From CAWFSE01 sp963697565 (GTDB lineage Bacteria; Actinomycetota; Actinomycetes; CAVWCF01): a stretch of 64,000 nucleotides of DNA. The notes below the pieces were generated by a model. That model did no database searches, had not been told where the DNA came from, and saw nothing but the letters and a program-made list of their open reading frames with translations. Location: contig CAVOOM010000008.1 in assembly GCA_963697565.1 (NCBI GenBank), positions 310,001-374,000 of the forward strand, written 5' to 3'. How positions within the stretch are numbered: the stretch's first letter is position 1; every line of letters starts with the position of its first letter. The position numbers and the translations under genes were made by a program. This document shows positions 1-7,557 of the stretch, piece by piece.

Positions 1-726
1 GAGCGAGGCCATCCGGGCCCAGGACGGCCAGTCGTGCGGCGTGTCCTCACCCCAGATATCGAGCCCGTGGTGGATGCCCTTGGCCCCGAGGAGCGCGGCC
101 AGGCCGCACGTCGACGGCAGCGCCTGCGTCGGGTGCTCCTCGTACGCGCCGCGGCCGACGGCCAGCTGGATGAAGACGGTGCGGCGCAACCAGTCGAGGT
201 GGTCGCCGTGCATGTGCTGGAGGTAGGCGAAGGGGTTGTTGAAGTAGACGGCGTCGCCCTGCTCGCCCCAGCCGTTCCACGTCGTCGGGTCGTAGTTGCC
301 GCTCATCCCCACCGCGTGCGGGAAGAGGTCGGCGCGGCGCAGCGACACGTTGACGGCGTGAAACGCCCCGAGGCTGGGACCGGCGGTGGCGATGCCGACC
401 CGCCCGCCGCAATCGCCGTGGATCGCCGGGGCCACCTGGTCGGTGATCCACGCGTGGTAGCCCTCATGCCGGCGGGCGCGCTCTTCCAGCGGGATCGAGT
501 GGTCCGACCAGGTGTGGGTGTCGTGGGAGTCGACGGCGTACACCTTGATCCGGCCGGCCTCGATCGGGCCCGCCAGCGCGTGGATGATCCCGTGCTCCTC
601 CAGGTCGATCGCGCTGCCGCCCTCGGCGGGGAAGAACAGCACCGGAACGCCCCAGTGCCCGTACGCGATCACCCGCCCCTCGCCGCCCAGGCTGGGCGCG
701 GGCACCGTCCAGAAGTCCCTGCGCAT
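1..726 (-). CDS. Putative esterase, alpha/beta-hydrolase fold (3' end cut off by window)
   Basis: Reading the minus strand from the ATG at 726 gives an unbroken frame of about 242 residues that runs off the left edge, so the C-terminus is missing. The translation has the nucleophile elbow GPSLGAF near residue 115, preceded by strands typical of the PF00756 esterase family (the fold of antigen 85 and enterochelin esterases). Acidic and histidine catalytic partners would lie further on; only part of that region is present. It starts 24 bases after the stop of another predicted esterase on the same strand, so the two are probably co-transcribed. Substrate unknown. No signal peptide is visible at the N-terminus, so it is probably cytoplasmic. 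Confidence 0.72.
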   Translation of the reverse strand, partial: MRRDFWTVPAPSLGGEGRVIAYGHWGVPVLFFPAEGGSAIDLEEHGIIHALAGPIEAGRIKVYAVDSHDTHTWSDHSIPLEERARRHEGYHAWITDQVAPAIHGDCGGRVGIATAGPSLGAFHAVNVSLRRADLFPHAVGMSGNYDPTTWNGWGEQGDAVYFNNPFAYLQHMHGDHLDWLRRTVFIQLAVGRGAYEEHPTQALPSTCGLAALLGAKGIHHGLDIWGEDTPHDWPSWARMASL

Positions 727-750
727 GGCTCGGAGTGTGCCGGGTACGCC

Positions 751-1860
751 CTACCCGCCGAGGCGGATTCCCCAGACCCGGGCGAGCAGATCGCCGAGCG
801 CGGGATCGAGCAGGTCGCGCCAGGCGGTGTAGTTGTGGCCGTCGCGCCCCTCGGTGAGCGTGCTGTCGACGCCGCGCTTGCGCAGCCGCGCGTCGAGGGC
901 GCGGTTGTTGTCGAGGTTCTCCTCGCCGAGCCCGCTCGTCTGCGCGATGCGCAGGCCGGCCAGCCGCGCCGGCTCCGAGTCGAGGCGATCGACGAAGTCG
1001 ACGACCCGGCGGTAGAAGGAGAAGCGCTGCTCATGGGCGTCGAAACGCGGCAGGAAGAACGACCCGGACTGGGCGAAGACGCCGCCGAAGGCGCCGGGGT
1101 AGGTCACGGCCGCGTGCAGCAAGGCCAGCGCGCCGAGGCTCGCCCCGACGCCGACGATCGGCCCCTCGGTGGGCGCGAGGGCGCGGGCCGCGGGGATCGC
1201 CTGCTCGACGAGCGCGCGGGCGTACGCGGGGGAGGCCGAGTACGAGCGGTCGCGCTCGATCGGCTGCAGCAGCAGCGCCCGGCAGCGCAGGGCGGGATCC
1301 CGGTCGGCCAGGAGCGCGAGGTAGTCGGGGAGCCGGGCCAGCCGCTCGTACTCGGGGCCGTCGTGGACGACGAGCAGCGGAAGCGGCTCGCCCTCGGAGC
1401 CGGCCGGGCTGCAGAGCTCCCCGGCGACCTCGATGCCGGCGCCGGAGTCCTCGACCCGGAGCGGCTGCCTCGTCCAGGGCCGCCCGCCCGCCTCGGCGAG
1501 CCACCCAGGCGCGGCGTAGCCCGGGAACTCAAGCAGCGAGTGCTCGCCGAAGACGCCGGCGGCGCGGTGCGGGTTGGCCGGGTCGGGGACCATCCCCGTG
1601 GCGCCGTCGTCGGCGAGCACGACCAGGAGGTACTCCATCCGGTCGACCGGCGGGCGTGGGATCTGCGCCACCCACTGCCCGGCGCGCGGCCGGAACCCGG
1701 TGTCGGCCCCGAAGTCCCGCAGGTGGAACCACACGCTGAGCGGCCGGACGCCGGGGGCGGCCTCGACCACGAACGTCACCGCCCCGGTCTCGGGGTCGAC
1801 GTGCGGGCCAGCCGGGAGCGGGCCGGACCCCTCGTCGTTCACCCCACCATCGTGTCCCAC
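751..1860 (-). CDS. Enterochelin-esterase-like alpha/beta hydrolase
   Basis: About 369 residues, intact. The N-terminal third (to about residue 130) looks like the beta-sandwich E-set domain of Fes-type esterases; the rest is an esterase domain with the elbow GASLGAL and a late DGHNYTAW segment that would carry the catalytic His. Family knowledge: Fes/IroE-like hydrolases cleave siderophore or other esters, but no siderophore genes lie nearby, so the substrate is unknown. The first possible start is the GTG at 1860; an in-frame GTG at 1842 is an alternative. It is followed after 24 bases by a second esterase on the same strand. A strong hairpin upstream separates it from the sulfur operon. 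Confidence 0.75.
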   Translation of the reverse strand: MGHDGGVNDEGSGPLPAGPHVDPETGAVTFVVEAAPGVRPLSVWFHLRDFGADTGFRPRAGQWVAQIPRPPVDRMEYLLVVLADDGATGMVPDPANPHRAAGVFGEHSLLEFPGYAAPGWLAEAGGRPWTRQPLRVEDSGAGIEVAGELCSPAGSEGEPLPLLVVHDGPEYERLARLPDYLALLADRDPALRCRALLLQPIERDRSYSASPAYARALVEQAIPAARALAPTEGPIVGVGASLGALALLHAAVTYPGAFGGVFAQSGSFFLPRFDAHEQRFSFYRRVVDFVDRLDSEPARLAGLRIAQTSGLGEENLDNNRALDARLRKRGVDSTLTEGRDGHNYTAWRDLLDPALGDLLARVWGIRLGG

Positions 1861-1875
1861 CGCGGTCGCACGCGA

Positions 1876-1904
1876 ACGGCCGCCCCGATCCCTGGGGCGG
1901 CCGT
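1876..1904 (-). terminator. Intrinsic hairpin terminator after the sulfur operon
   Basis: An 11-bp perfect stem (ACGGCCGCCCC pairing with GGGGCGGCCGT) with a 7-base loop lies between the stop of the DsrE-like gene (1933) and the start of the downstream esterase (1860). There is no T-run, as is common for actinobacterial terminators. Confidence 0.6.
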
Positions 1905-1932
1905 CGCTGGTGCGCGAGGTGCGGTCTGCGGG

Positions 1933-2473
1933 TCAGATGAAGAGCAGCTGGGCGCCGTTGGTGAGCTCGATGAACTCGCTGGCGTTGATGATGCCCTCGA
2001 CGTCGTCGCGCAGGTCGGTCTCGTCGACCTTGTTCATGTCGGCGGACATCCGGCAGGCCCAGAGGTGGCCGCCGGCGGCGACGATCTGGTCCAGGAAGTC
2101 CGGGACCTCGGGCACGCCGAGGTCGGCGATCTGGTCCTTGAGCATCTTGGTGGCCATCGGCTGCACCCCCGGCAGCGGGGCGAGCGCCTGCGGCATCCGC
2201 ATGCCGCCCATCGGCAGGTGCATCGCCGTGTTGCCGGCCGGGCTGAACTTCAGGTCGTGCATCCGGGACTTGATGATCATGTCGAAGCCCCAGAACGTGA
2301 AGAACAGGTGCGTCTCGACGCCCTCGCCCAGGGCGGCGTTGCCGAGGATCAGGCCCGGGTAGGCCATGTCCAGGTTGCCCTTGGAGCAGATGATGGCGAG
2401 CTTGCGGCCCTCTTCGTCCTCGTCGTCGAAGTTCGGGACGATCGCCGGGGCGGTGGTCGGTGTCGCTGGTCAT
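1933..2473 (-). CDS. DsrE2/DrsE-like sulfur carrier family protein (one frameshift)
   Basis: Reconstructed product of about 179 residues. The ATG at 2473 opens in one frame; near 2455 an extra base (the second C in GACCACC) shifts the frame, after which the typical DsrE/DsrF/DrsH-like sequence runs to the stop at 1933. Visible family features are ICSKGNLDMAYPG near the N-terminus and LWACRMSADM late in the protein, each with a conserved Cys. Proteins of this group bind or relay sulfane sulfur in sulfur-oxidising pathways and usually sit beside SQR, TusA, DsrC or Hdr-like genes. It is the last gene of a five-gene operon and starts 12 bases after the DsrC-like stop, so it probably accepts or donates persulfide with that protein. 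Biochemical role is inferred. Confidence 0.75.
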
Positions 2474-2485
2474 GTCAGTTCCTTC

Positions 2486-2800
2486 TCACACGCAGCCGTG
2501 CGGCTTGGGGAGTCCGGCGATGTAGGACATCTTCTTGGCCGGCTTCTTGGGGAAGAGCGTGAACTGGTCCTTGGTCGAGATGCCGCCCACGGACTGCACC
2601 CGGCGGGTGGTCGCGGTCTCGCCCTGGGTCTTGAAGTCCTCGCGCAGGAAGCGGATGACCTTCCAGTGGTCCTCGGTCATCTCGATGCCGATGTTGGCGG
2701 CGAGCACCTTGGCGAGGTCCTCGTCCCACTCGTCGTACTCGGTGAGGAAGCCCTCGTCGTTGACGTGGACCTCGCGTCCGTTCATGGTCGTGACGGGCAT
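2486..2800 (-). CDS. DsrC/TusE-family sulfur carrier with a single redox cysteine
   Basis: 104 residues, intact, starting at ATG 2800 behind AGGAAGGA. The fold signature (DEGFLTEYDEW, then EDHWKVIRFLREDF) and the C-terminal arm ending GLPKPHGCV identify DsrC/TusE. The penultimate Cys103 (CysA) is present. The position 11 residues earlier, where true DsrC has CysB, is Ser92, so the intramolecular disulfide or trisulfide chemistry of sulfite-reductase DsrC cannot form. By family knowledge a CysA-only protein is a TusE-like persulfide relay. There is no dsrAB or tusBCD in the window. Neighbours (SQR, DUF1641, DsrE2-like) suggest it receives sulfane sulfur from sulfide oxidation. An in-frame ATG at 2785 is a less likely start. 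Confidence 0.85.
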   Translation of the reverse strand: MPVTTMNGREVHVNDEGFLTEYDEWDEDLAKVLAANIGIEMTEDHWKVIRFLREDFKTQGETATTRRVQSVGGISTKDQFTLFPKKPAKKMSYIAGLPKPHGCV

Positions 2801-3547
2801 TTCAGTGCGTTCCTTCCTGGGGTGGGGTGGCGGGGGAGCCCTCGGGTGGGGTGGGGTGCTGGGCGGGGTGGTGGGGAGGCTTGGCCGAGTGTGCGGAGCA
2901 CGGCCATCAGCCGGCCGAGGCCGCGGCGGACCTCTGGGTCTCGGAACTGGCGCAGCAGGGCCAGCGTGGAGGGGGGCGCGAGCGGCTCGTCCATGTGCTG
3001 GGCCGTGAGCGCGGTCCGCTGCAGCATGGTCATCACCTCGGGCTGGGTCATCTCCTTGAGCGTGTTGAGGATGAGCACGACGTTGTCGCCGAGGGCGGCC
3101 ACGTCGTCCTCGCCGAAGGAGGTGACCACGCGGTCGGCGATGGCGAATCCGCCGCGCGCGAAGGTGAAGTAGCCGCGCTGCTCGGCCTCGGCCAGCGTGT
3201 CGGAGAGCGTGGCCATGCCAGCGCCGCTCAACGAGGTGACCTCGGCGAGCAGCTCGGAGATGCTGCCCAGCTGGGCGAGCGTGGTCTCCAGCTGGGGGAC
3301 GGCCCGGGCCGCGGTGCGCGCGAAGCGGGTGAAGTCCTCGATCGGACACGTCCTCGCTGAGCTCCTGCAGCTCGCGGCTGGCGAGGTCCATCGCGTCGCG
3401 CGTGACGGGCGCCAGCTCGTGGGTGAGCTCGGCCCACTGCTCGCGGGCCTCGCGCTGCCGGCGCAGCTCGTCGGCGATGGCGTCGACCTGGTCGGAGAGC
3501 CGGTCGAGCCGGTCCTCCAGGGTCGGGGTGGGCAGGACGGCGGTCAT
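2782..3547 (-). CDS. DUF1641 family protein, SQR partner (one frameshift)
   Basis: About 254 residues after repair. The ATG at 3547 overlaps the SQR stop (ATGA). The N-terminal third is an amphipathic, probably coiled-coil region; near 3345 one extra C in GTGTCCGATC shifts the frame, after which the DUF1641 core continues (FTRFARTA, then FARGGFAIADR and NVVLILNTLKEMTQP). The C-terminus is a low-complexity Pro-rich tail that overlaps the start of the dsrC-like gene by 19 bases. Family knowledge: DUF1641 proteins occur beside SQR-type flavoproteins and as accessory subunits of some formate dehydrogenases, suggesting a docking or assembly subunit for quinone-linked oxidoreductases. Function here is inferred from the tight translational coupling to SQR. 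Confidence 0.72.
2819..2877. repeat. G-rich low-complexity tract (plus strand)
   Basis: About 59 bases made of repeated GGGGTGG-like units with at least six runs of three or more G on the plus strand. It encodes the Pro/Arg-rich tail of the DUF1641 protein on the other strand and ends just upstream of the dsrC-like ribosome binding site. The G runs are on the template strand and could form quadruplex structures. Confidence 0.6.
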
Positions 3548-4783
3548 GACTGGTCCTCCAGCTCCTTGCCCGCCATCGACATCAGCGCGGGGAGCGGGAG
3601 CTCCTTGCCGGGCAGCAGGATGTTCCAGTACATCCAGCGGAACATCACCTTGCCCCAGTGGTTGAGCTCGGTCTCCTTCAGCAGGCTGAACGGGCCGATC
3701 CCCGGCAGCGGGTACTTGCCGGGCAGCGGCTCGGTCTCGTAGTTGAAGTCGATGAGCAGGCCCTTGCCGTGGCCGGTCTCGATGAAGCAGTTGGCGTGGC
3801 CGTCGAACTTCTCGGTCATCTGCAGGCCCTGGATGTGGCGCAGGAAGTTCGCCGGGAACAGGTCCATCGAGAAGTGGGCGACCGAGCCGGCCTTGGACGC
3901 CGGGATGTTCGAGGCGTCGCCGATCGCGAAGATGTTGTCGTACTTGGTCGAGAGCAGCGTCTCCTTGTCGACCGGCACGTAGTTGAGGTCGTCGCCGAGG
4001 CCGGACCGCGCGATGTAGTCGGCGCCCATGTTGATCGGGATCGTGACCAGCAGGTCGTACGGGATCTCGCGCTCGTCGAAGGAGACCAGCTTCTTGGCCT
4101 CGGCGTCGATCGACTCGACCATGAAGTCCGGCTCGAGGGCGATCTTGCGCTCCTCGAGCATGCTGCCGAGGTACTTCGACGACACCGGCTTGGTGAACGC
4201 GCCCTCCAGCGGCGTCACGTACGTGATCTCGACCTGGTCGCGCATGCCCTGCTCGGTGAAGAACGCGTCGGCCAGGAAGGTGAACTCCAGCGGCGCCACC
4301 GGGCACTTGATCGGCATCTCGGTGACGTGGACGACCAGCTTGCCGCCCTCCCAGGTCTTCAGCTTCTCGGCCAGCGCCGACGGCGCCCTCGAAGGTGTAG
4401 AACTCGTGCACGCTGCCGCCGAGGTCGTCGGCCATGCCAGGGGTCTCCTCCGGCCGTGGGGACGTGCCGGTCGCGATGACCAGGTAGTCGTACGCCAGCT
4501 CGGTGCCGTCGACGAGGAGCACCTTGTTCTCGTCGGCGACCACCTTGTCGATCTCGCCCTTGATCAGGTCGACACCCGAGGGGATGAACCGCTTGCGGGG
4601 CTTGACCACCTCGTCGGGCGCGTAGATCCCGAACGGGATGAAGAGGTAGCCCGGCTGGTAGTAGTGGGTGTCGCTCTGGTCGACGACCGTGATCTTCCAC
4701 TCGTCGCGGGACAGCCGCGGCCGCAGCTTGTTGACGGCCATGGTCCCTGCGGTTCCGCCGCCGAGGACCAGCAGTCGCTTCAT
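3544..4783 (-). CDS. sqr: Sulfide:quinone oxidoreductase-like flavoprotein (one frameshift)
   Basis: About 412 residues after repair. It opens with a dinucleotide-binding motif (LLVLGGGTAGTMAV), followed by DTHYYQPGYLFIPFG and the ATG-type FAD segment YLVIATGTSPRPEETPG, and later has the second FAD motif NIFAIGDASNIP and the conserved catalytic-Cys segment MPIKCPVAPLEF. These match the SQR/flavocytochrome-c-sulfide-dehydrogenase family, which oxidises sulfide to sulfane sulfur and passes electrons to quinone at the inner face of the membrane. An extra base near 4385 breaks the frame; both parts are otherwise open and co-linear with the family. The start overlaps the regulator stop and the end overlaps DUF1641 (ATGA both times), so the genes are translationally coupled. 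SQR subtype not assigned. Confidence 0.82.
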
Positions 4784-5547
4784 TGCGCGCTCCTTCTGTC
4801 GATCGGGGAGCCCGCGACTGCGTGGTCCCCTGGGGGTCCTGCCGGGACCACGGCGCGCGAGAGCGCGGTCGCGACCTTGGGCAGGGTGGCCAGCACCTGG
4901 CGGCGCTGTTCGTCATCAAGGTGGTAGAGGTCCGGCTCCTGCGCGTCGTCGTCGGTGTCTGAGACGCCACCGGCGAGGACCATGCCGATCAGCCGGTCGC
5001 CGGAGCGGATGTACGAGCGGGCGCACGCGAAGCCGAGCGGCCCGGTGCGGAATCGCGGCTCGAAGTCCAGCTCCGCGGCCATCGTGCGCCACTCGTCCAG
5101 GCAGGCGGCGATCGCGGTGGGGTCGTGGGCGGCCTCGGCGAAGCGGGCGCACGGGTTGGCGACGTCGGTCAGCGGGTGCCCGTCGAGGTCGGTGACGACC
5201 ATCATCACGCCGAGCAGCTCGGCGGCGACGCCGATCACCGCCGAGGCGGCGTCCAGGGGGAGCGCGGGCGGGGTCGCTGGCGACGGTGCCTGGGGTGCGG
5301 CGGCGGCGTCGGCCGCCGGGAGGGTCTGCACCTCGAGCATCCGCTCGATCCGGTGGGCGGGGAAGCGCCACTGCCGGCCGATCTTCACCGCCGGCAGCCG
5401 ACCGTCCTCGGCCATCCGGTAGACCGTCGAGCGGTCGACGCCGAGCAGGGCCTGGACCTGCGTCGCGGTGAGCAGGGGCTCGCGGGGGCCGGGGGAGGTG
5501 GTCCCGGTCTCCGTGTGCGCGTCCTGCACGTTGTGCATGTCATGCAC
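4780..5547 (-). CDS. Excisionase-type HTH regulator with PocR-like sensory domain
   Basis: 255 residues, intact. Residues about 25-72 form a MerR/excisionase-like helix-turn-helix (VDRSTVYRMAEDGRLP, then KIGRQWRFP). After a Pro/Ala linker, residues about 97-220 match the PocR ligand-binding domain (GVMMVVTDLDGHPLT, NPCARF, FACARSYIRSGDRLIGMVL) with three well-placed cysteines (NPC, ACLDEW, FAC). PocR domains sense small ligands or redox/metal state; those cysteines make a sulfur-species sensor plausible, but this is inference. It is the first gene of the sulfide operon and overlaps SQR by ATGA. The start chosen is GTG 5547; ATG 5538 is possible. A perfect 15-bp palindrome covers the start, suggesting autoregulation. 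Confidence 0.72.
   Translation of the reverse strand: MHDMHNVQDAHTETGTTSPGPREPLLTATQVQALLGVDRSTVYRMAEDGRLPAVKIGRQWRFPAHRIERMLEVQTLPAADAAAAPQAPSPATPPALPLDAASAVIGVAAELLGVMMVVTDLDGHPLTDVANPCARFAEAAHDPTAIAACLDEWRTMAAELDFEPRFRTGPLGFACARSYIRSGDRLIGMVLAGGVSDTDDDAQEPDLYHLDDEQRRQVLATLPKVATALSRAVVPAGPPGDHAVAGSPIDRRSAQ
5533..5547. promoter_or_regulatory. Palindrome over the regulator start, candidate operator
   Basis: GTGCATG-T-CATGCAC is a perfect inverted repeat (7+1+7) that includes the GTG start codon of the PocR-type regulator. Its position at the 5' end of the sulfur operon suits autoregulation. The regulator binding site has not been established. Confidence 0.4.
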
Positions 5548-5570
5548 GCTATGCCTACAAAGCGGGGCTC

Positions 5571-5584
5571 CTTAGGGCCCTAAG
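5571..5584. promoter_or_regulatory. 14-bp perfect palindrome upstream of the sulfur operon
   Basis: CTTAGGGCCCTAAG has no loop, so it is more like a protein-binding site than a terminator. It lies in the 75-base gap between the quinone-oxidoreductase-like gene and the regulator of the sulfur operon, where the operon promoter must be. It is unusually AT-containing at its ends for this genome. Confidence 0.4.
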
Positions 5585-5622
5585 TCCCAGCGGGGCGGGG
5601 CCGACCGACCCGAATCTCGGGT

Positions 5623-6639
5623 TCACCAGCCGGAGAGGACGACCTTGCCGCGGGCCCGTCCGCTCTCCAGCAGCGCATGCGCCGGCAGCAACTCGGCGGC
5701 GCTGATCGGGCCGCGGACGTCGGCCACCGTGCTGCGCAGGGTGCCGGCGTCGAGCAGGGCGGCCACCTCGCCGAGCAGGGCGCCCTGCTCGGCCACATCC
5801 GGGGTGTCGAACAGCGACCGGGTGAACATCGACTCCCAGTGCACGGACACGCTCTTGGCCTTGAGCGGGCGGATGTCGGGGTGCGGGTCCGGGTCGTCGA
5901 TGAGCGCGATCCGGCCCTGCGGCGCGACGGCGTCGACGATGGACGGCCAGTGCTCACCGGTGTGGGTCAGCGCGGCGACCAGGTCGACCGACGCGTGCCC
6001 GGCGGACTCCAGCTGCGGCCGCCACGGCTGGTGGTGGTCGATCACCGCGTGGGCGCCGAGGTCGAGGCACCACAGCTGGGTCTCCGGCCGGCTGGCGGTG
6101 GCCACCACGGTGAGGCCGGTCAGCTGCCGGGCGAGCTGGATGAGCATCGAGCCGACCCCGCCCGCGCCCCCGACGACGAGCAGGGTCCGCCTGTCCGCTT
6201 CGGCCAATCGCGGCACCCCGAGCCGATCGAAGAGGAGCTCCCACGCGGTGATGGCGGTGAGCGGCACGGCGGCGGCCGCGGCGTCGTCGAGCGAACGCGG
6301 GGCGTGCGCGGCGATCCGGTGGTCGACGACGTGGAGCTCGCTGTTGGTCCCCGGTCGGTTGATCGACCCCGCGTAGAAGACCCGGTCGCCCTCGGCGAAG
6401 CCGCGGACCTCGGCCCCGAGGCCCTCGACCACTCCGACGGCGTCCCAGCCGAGCACTTGCGCGGTGCCCGCCGCGGGCTGCCGGCTGCGGCGGACCTTGG
6501 TGTCGACCGGGTTCACCGACACCGCGGCGACCCGTACGAGCAGGTCGCCGGGACCCGGCTCAGGCTCGGGCAGCTCAAGGTCGACCAACGCGTCCGGGCG
6601 GCCCAACGGCCCCGCCTGGTGATAGCCGACGGCCCTCAT
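5623..6639 (-). CDS. Zinc-type alcohol dehydrogenase/quinone oxidoreductase-like protein (MDR superfamily)
   Basis: 338 residues, intact. N-terminal GroES-like domain with VAAVSVNPVDTKVRR; central Rossmann domain with VVGGAGGVGSMLIQLARQL; the structural-zinc cysteines of classical alcohol dehydrogenases are absent, which fits the zinc-independent quinone-oxidoreductase branch (ZADH/QOR). Such enzymes reduce quinones or activated alkenes with NADPH. It is expressed in the same direction as, but separated by 75 bases with palindromes from, the sulfur operon, so it may or may not share regulation. Substrate unknown. Confidence 0.8.
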   Translation of the reverse strand: MRAVGYHQAGPLGRPDALVDLELPEPEPGPGDLLVRVAAVSVNPVDTKVRRSRQPAAGTAQVLGWDAVGVVEGLGAEVRGFAEGDRVFYAGSINRPGTNSELHVVDHRIAAHAPRSLDDAAAAAVPLTAITAWELLFDRLGVPRLAEADRRTLLVVGGAGGVGSMLIQLARQLTGLTVVATASRPETQLWCLDLGAHAVIDHHQPWRPQLESAGHASVDLVAALTHTGEHWPSIVDAVAPQGRIALIDDPDPHPDIRPLKAKSVSVHWESMFTRSLFDTPDVAEQGALLGEVAALLDAGTLRSTVADVRGPISAAELLPAHALLESGRARGKVVLSGW

Positions 6640-6694
6640 CGCACGCCTCCCCGGAATCCTGTTGCTGGTGACGGCTCAGAGCATGGCGGATCGG

Positions 6695-7557
6695 CTACCG
6701 GGTGGCGATGTCCCGTCGGGCGAACACGGCGAACGCCGCGGCGGTCGCTGCGATGCCAGCGACAGCGATGATCAGGGCGGCGCGCGCCCAGGGACAGCCC
6801 GTTGTACAGCGGCCGGTCGTCCAGGGCCCAGTCGAAGGGCGAGGCGGACTGCCACGGCTTCAAGCCAGTCGGCGATCGGCGCGAGGATGTTGATCAGGTA
6901 CGCCGCGAGCGCGAGCCCGAACCCCGTGCCGAGGGCGACGGCGCGGTGGCCGGACAGGGCTCCGAGCAGCAGGCCCACGGCACCGAAGGCATGCGCGAGG
7001 AGGGCGCAGCTCGGTCGTGGCCACGATGAGCACGGCGACCCATGTTGAGGTCGACGAGCGGCGCGCCGACAGCAGTGTCAGGACGAAGGCTGCGGAGACG
7101 ACGGCGACGGAGGCGGCCATGGCGACGGGCCTTGCCGGCGAGCACGGTGCTCCGGCGGACGGGGACGGCGAGCAGCAGCTCCAGGGTGCCCTGCTCCTCT
7201 TCGCCGGCGGTGGCGGCGGCTCCGGCGGCGAGCGCGACGCCGACGAGCACGAGGGGCAGCATGATGCTGAAGAGCTCGGTGTTCAGGAAGCCCGGCCGCC
7301 AGTCGTGTAGTCGGCGAGCCCGAAGGCCTCCCGAAGCGCCTCGGGCCAGGCGTCGACGTAGTCCTGCATGGCGTCGCCGGATTCGAGGCCATCGACGGGT
7401 AGACCGCCAGCTGCATGACCGGATCAAGACGAGTCCGAGGGTCCACGCGAGCAGGCTGCGGCTGCGTTGGGCCAGCGTGTGCCATGCGATCGCAGCCACC
7501 TGGTCCACGCGCTGGAGTGCGGAGGTCAGGGCTGAGGGCTGCGCTCGCGGTGCTCAT
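6695..7557 (-). pseudogene. ABC-2 type exporter permease, multiply frameshifted
   Basis: The minus strand encodes recognisable pieces of an ABC-2 permease of about 285 residues in different frames. These are an N-terminal TM piece (IAWHTLAQRSRSLLAW, LLAWTLGLVLI), a conserved middle (ELFSIMLPLVLVGVALAAG, then EEEQGTLELLLAVP), and a final TM piece ending FARRDIATR with stop at 6695. At least four one-base shifts are needed to join them. The ATG at 7557 overlaps the stop of the ATPase gene (ATGA), so the pair formed an operon. The density of shifts is higher than in neighbouring genes: either locally poor sequence or real decay. Substrate unknown; such two-gene systems often export antimicrobials or lipids. 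Confidence 0.6.

Noticed and set aside
34..2562. Long open frame on the plus strand, 842 codons
   Set aside because: It is antisense to the esterase and DsrE-like genes. Its translation is Arg/Val/Gly/Ala-rich and matches no family, as expected for shadows in GC-rich DNA.
2486..4783. Single 765-codon frame joining SQR, DUF1641 and DsrC pieces
   Set aside because: Frameshifts let one frame run on through three genes. Motif positions and ATGA overlaps show separate genes.
4780..5547. HTH gene as a phage excisionase
   Set aside because: The excisionase-type HTH is followed by a PocR-like sensory domain and the gene is coupled to sqr; no integrase or attachment site is near.
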